The notes beneath the pieces are model-generated. The model saw only the letters and a list, made by a program, of their open reading frames with translations, did not search any database and was not told where the DNA came from. From the NCBI GenBank assembly GCA_003586115.2, contig QVOM02000029.1:24613348-24677347 (forward strand): a DNA stretch of 64,000 bases, read 5' to 3'. The stretch is from Salvator merianae. Lineage: Eukaryota; Chordata; Lepidosauria; Squamata; Teiidae. The translations under genes were made by a program, and so were the position numbers. Shown here in pieces: positions 63,111 through 64,000 of this stretch. Positions within the stretch are counted from its first letter, which is position 1. Every line of letters begins with the position of its first letter.

Positions 63111-63470
63111 TTAGACTGTATTGACTCATACCCAAGAGTCCTATCCTCTTGCTTCTTTGCCTCTCTTGGTTGCTCCAGGGAAGCAGCCTAAAGCTGAAAT
63201 GATTAAAACTATTCCTTGAGTGCCAAAAACTCACCATACTGAGCACGTACCTACACTCTCTGTCAGGGGACCAGATATACATGTGGCACTGAGTACAGAA
63301 TTTTCGGTAACTCATACCCCTGATGGATTCTTACTTGTATATATTTTTATATTTAGTTACTGGTTTAAGAGACACATTTTTTTCTTAATAGATCTTGTCT
63401 GTCTCAGCAACTATCAGAGAAAGGTCCTCTTTATACTTACCTGTCCTCAGTCAGGATCACTACATCCAGA

Positions 63471-63919
63471 ATAGCCTTCTGCACAATGACACAAATCCCA
63501 GTCAGCCCACACCACAATGGCATGGTCTCAAAACATGAGGCTGGACACAGAACCTCCAAGGTCTAGAAGTAAAAGTTCCTAGCCTTGGTAGCCTCTGGGG
63601 GCAGCATTTTGGGATATGATTTGGCACACTGCTGAAATTGCTCCCCTGTACAGTCCTGACACAGAGACACATCCCTGCACAGGATGACTTCTTGTTCGGG
63701 ATTTGGACCTGCTTGCCCACACAGTGGTCACAATTAATCATCACTACCAGTATTCCCAATCAGGAGTCTCCTGATCATGATTATGCTCTGTCGTAAGGAG
63801 ACGGAGCAGTCCAGTGGGGGTATGGCCGCACAGATCCACACTGAAGTGCAAATCTATACAGCCTAGAACCTTACTACATGGGCCCTTAATGCTGATTAAG
63901 GTCCTGTGCAGAAAGGGCT
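63471..63919. mobile_element. MITE family D copy
   Basis: Left end agccttctgcacaatg; right end ctgtgcagaaagggct. The interior has the hairpin region aagttcctagccttgg, and tgggcccttaatgctgatta near the right end as in the 58521 copy. Confidence 0.65.
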
Positions 63920-64000
63920 GAAGTTTCTCCAAAGCTGAAAATTGGTTTCATGCCAAATACTGTATAAAAGGTTATCAGGGAATGATTCTAAGTTTGAATT

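Overview
The window reads as non-avian reptile nuclear DNA, most likely a lepidosaur (lizard, snake or tuatara lineage). The grounds are a mixture of CR1-clade and L2-clade LINEs, tRNA-headed SINEs, a young gammaretrovirus-like ERV, and very many hAT and Harbinger-like MITEs. Species was not determined. Almost the whole 64 kb is intron. The only recognised host exon is 19127-19248 (+), half of the third CUB domain of CSMD3 (CUB and Sushi multiple domains 3). It has clean splice sites and lies at least 19 kb from the previous and 45 kb from the next known exon. A possible extra 105-bp cassette exon of matching phase lies 1.1 kb upstream (17876-17980).

Region by region: 1-17.8 kb is a field of MITEs with one solo LTR (13199-13759), an old CR1 copy (about 9700-10850), a GC-rich hAT MITE (15072-15363) and a MITE with a giant inverted repeat (16608-17761). 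17.8-20.8 kb is the quiet gene part with the CSMD3 exon. 20.8-35.6 kb is a nest of insertions five deep: a CR1 LINE (-) is split by a MITE, which is split by an L2-type LINE (+), which is split by a 9.3-kb ERV (-), which carries a SINE (-). Exact target-site duplications support the MITE and ERV steps. 35.6-64 kb returns to MITEs and LINE tails, with a solo LTR that contains an ORF (37853-38484), two hAT elements with exact 8-bp target duplications (47506-47841, 53998-54961), a further hAT relative inside a CR1 copy (60476-61077), and a CR1 inserted in a MITE (62215-63110).

Nothing here forms an operon or pathway. The mobile elements are non-autonomous or broken: the L2 LINE has stops and frameshifts, the ERV has lost gag and most of pol, and its env has an in-frame stop. 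The two ERV LTRs differ at only about 4 of 470 positions, so that insertion is young. It lies antisense to CSMD3.
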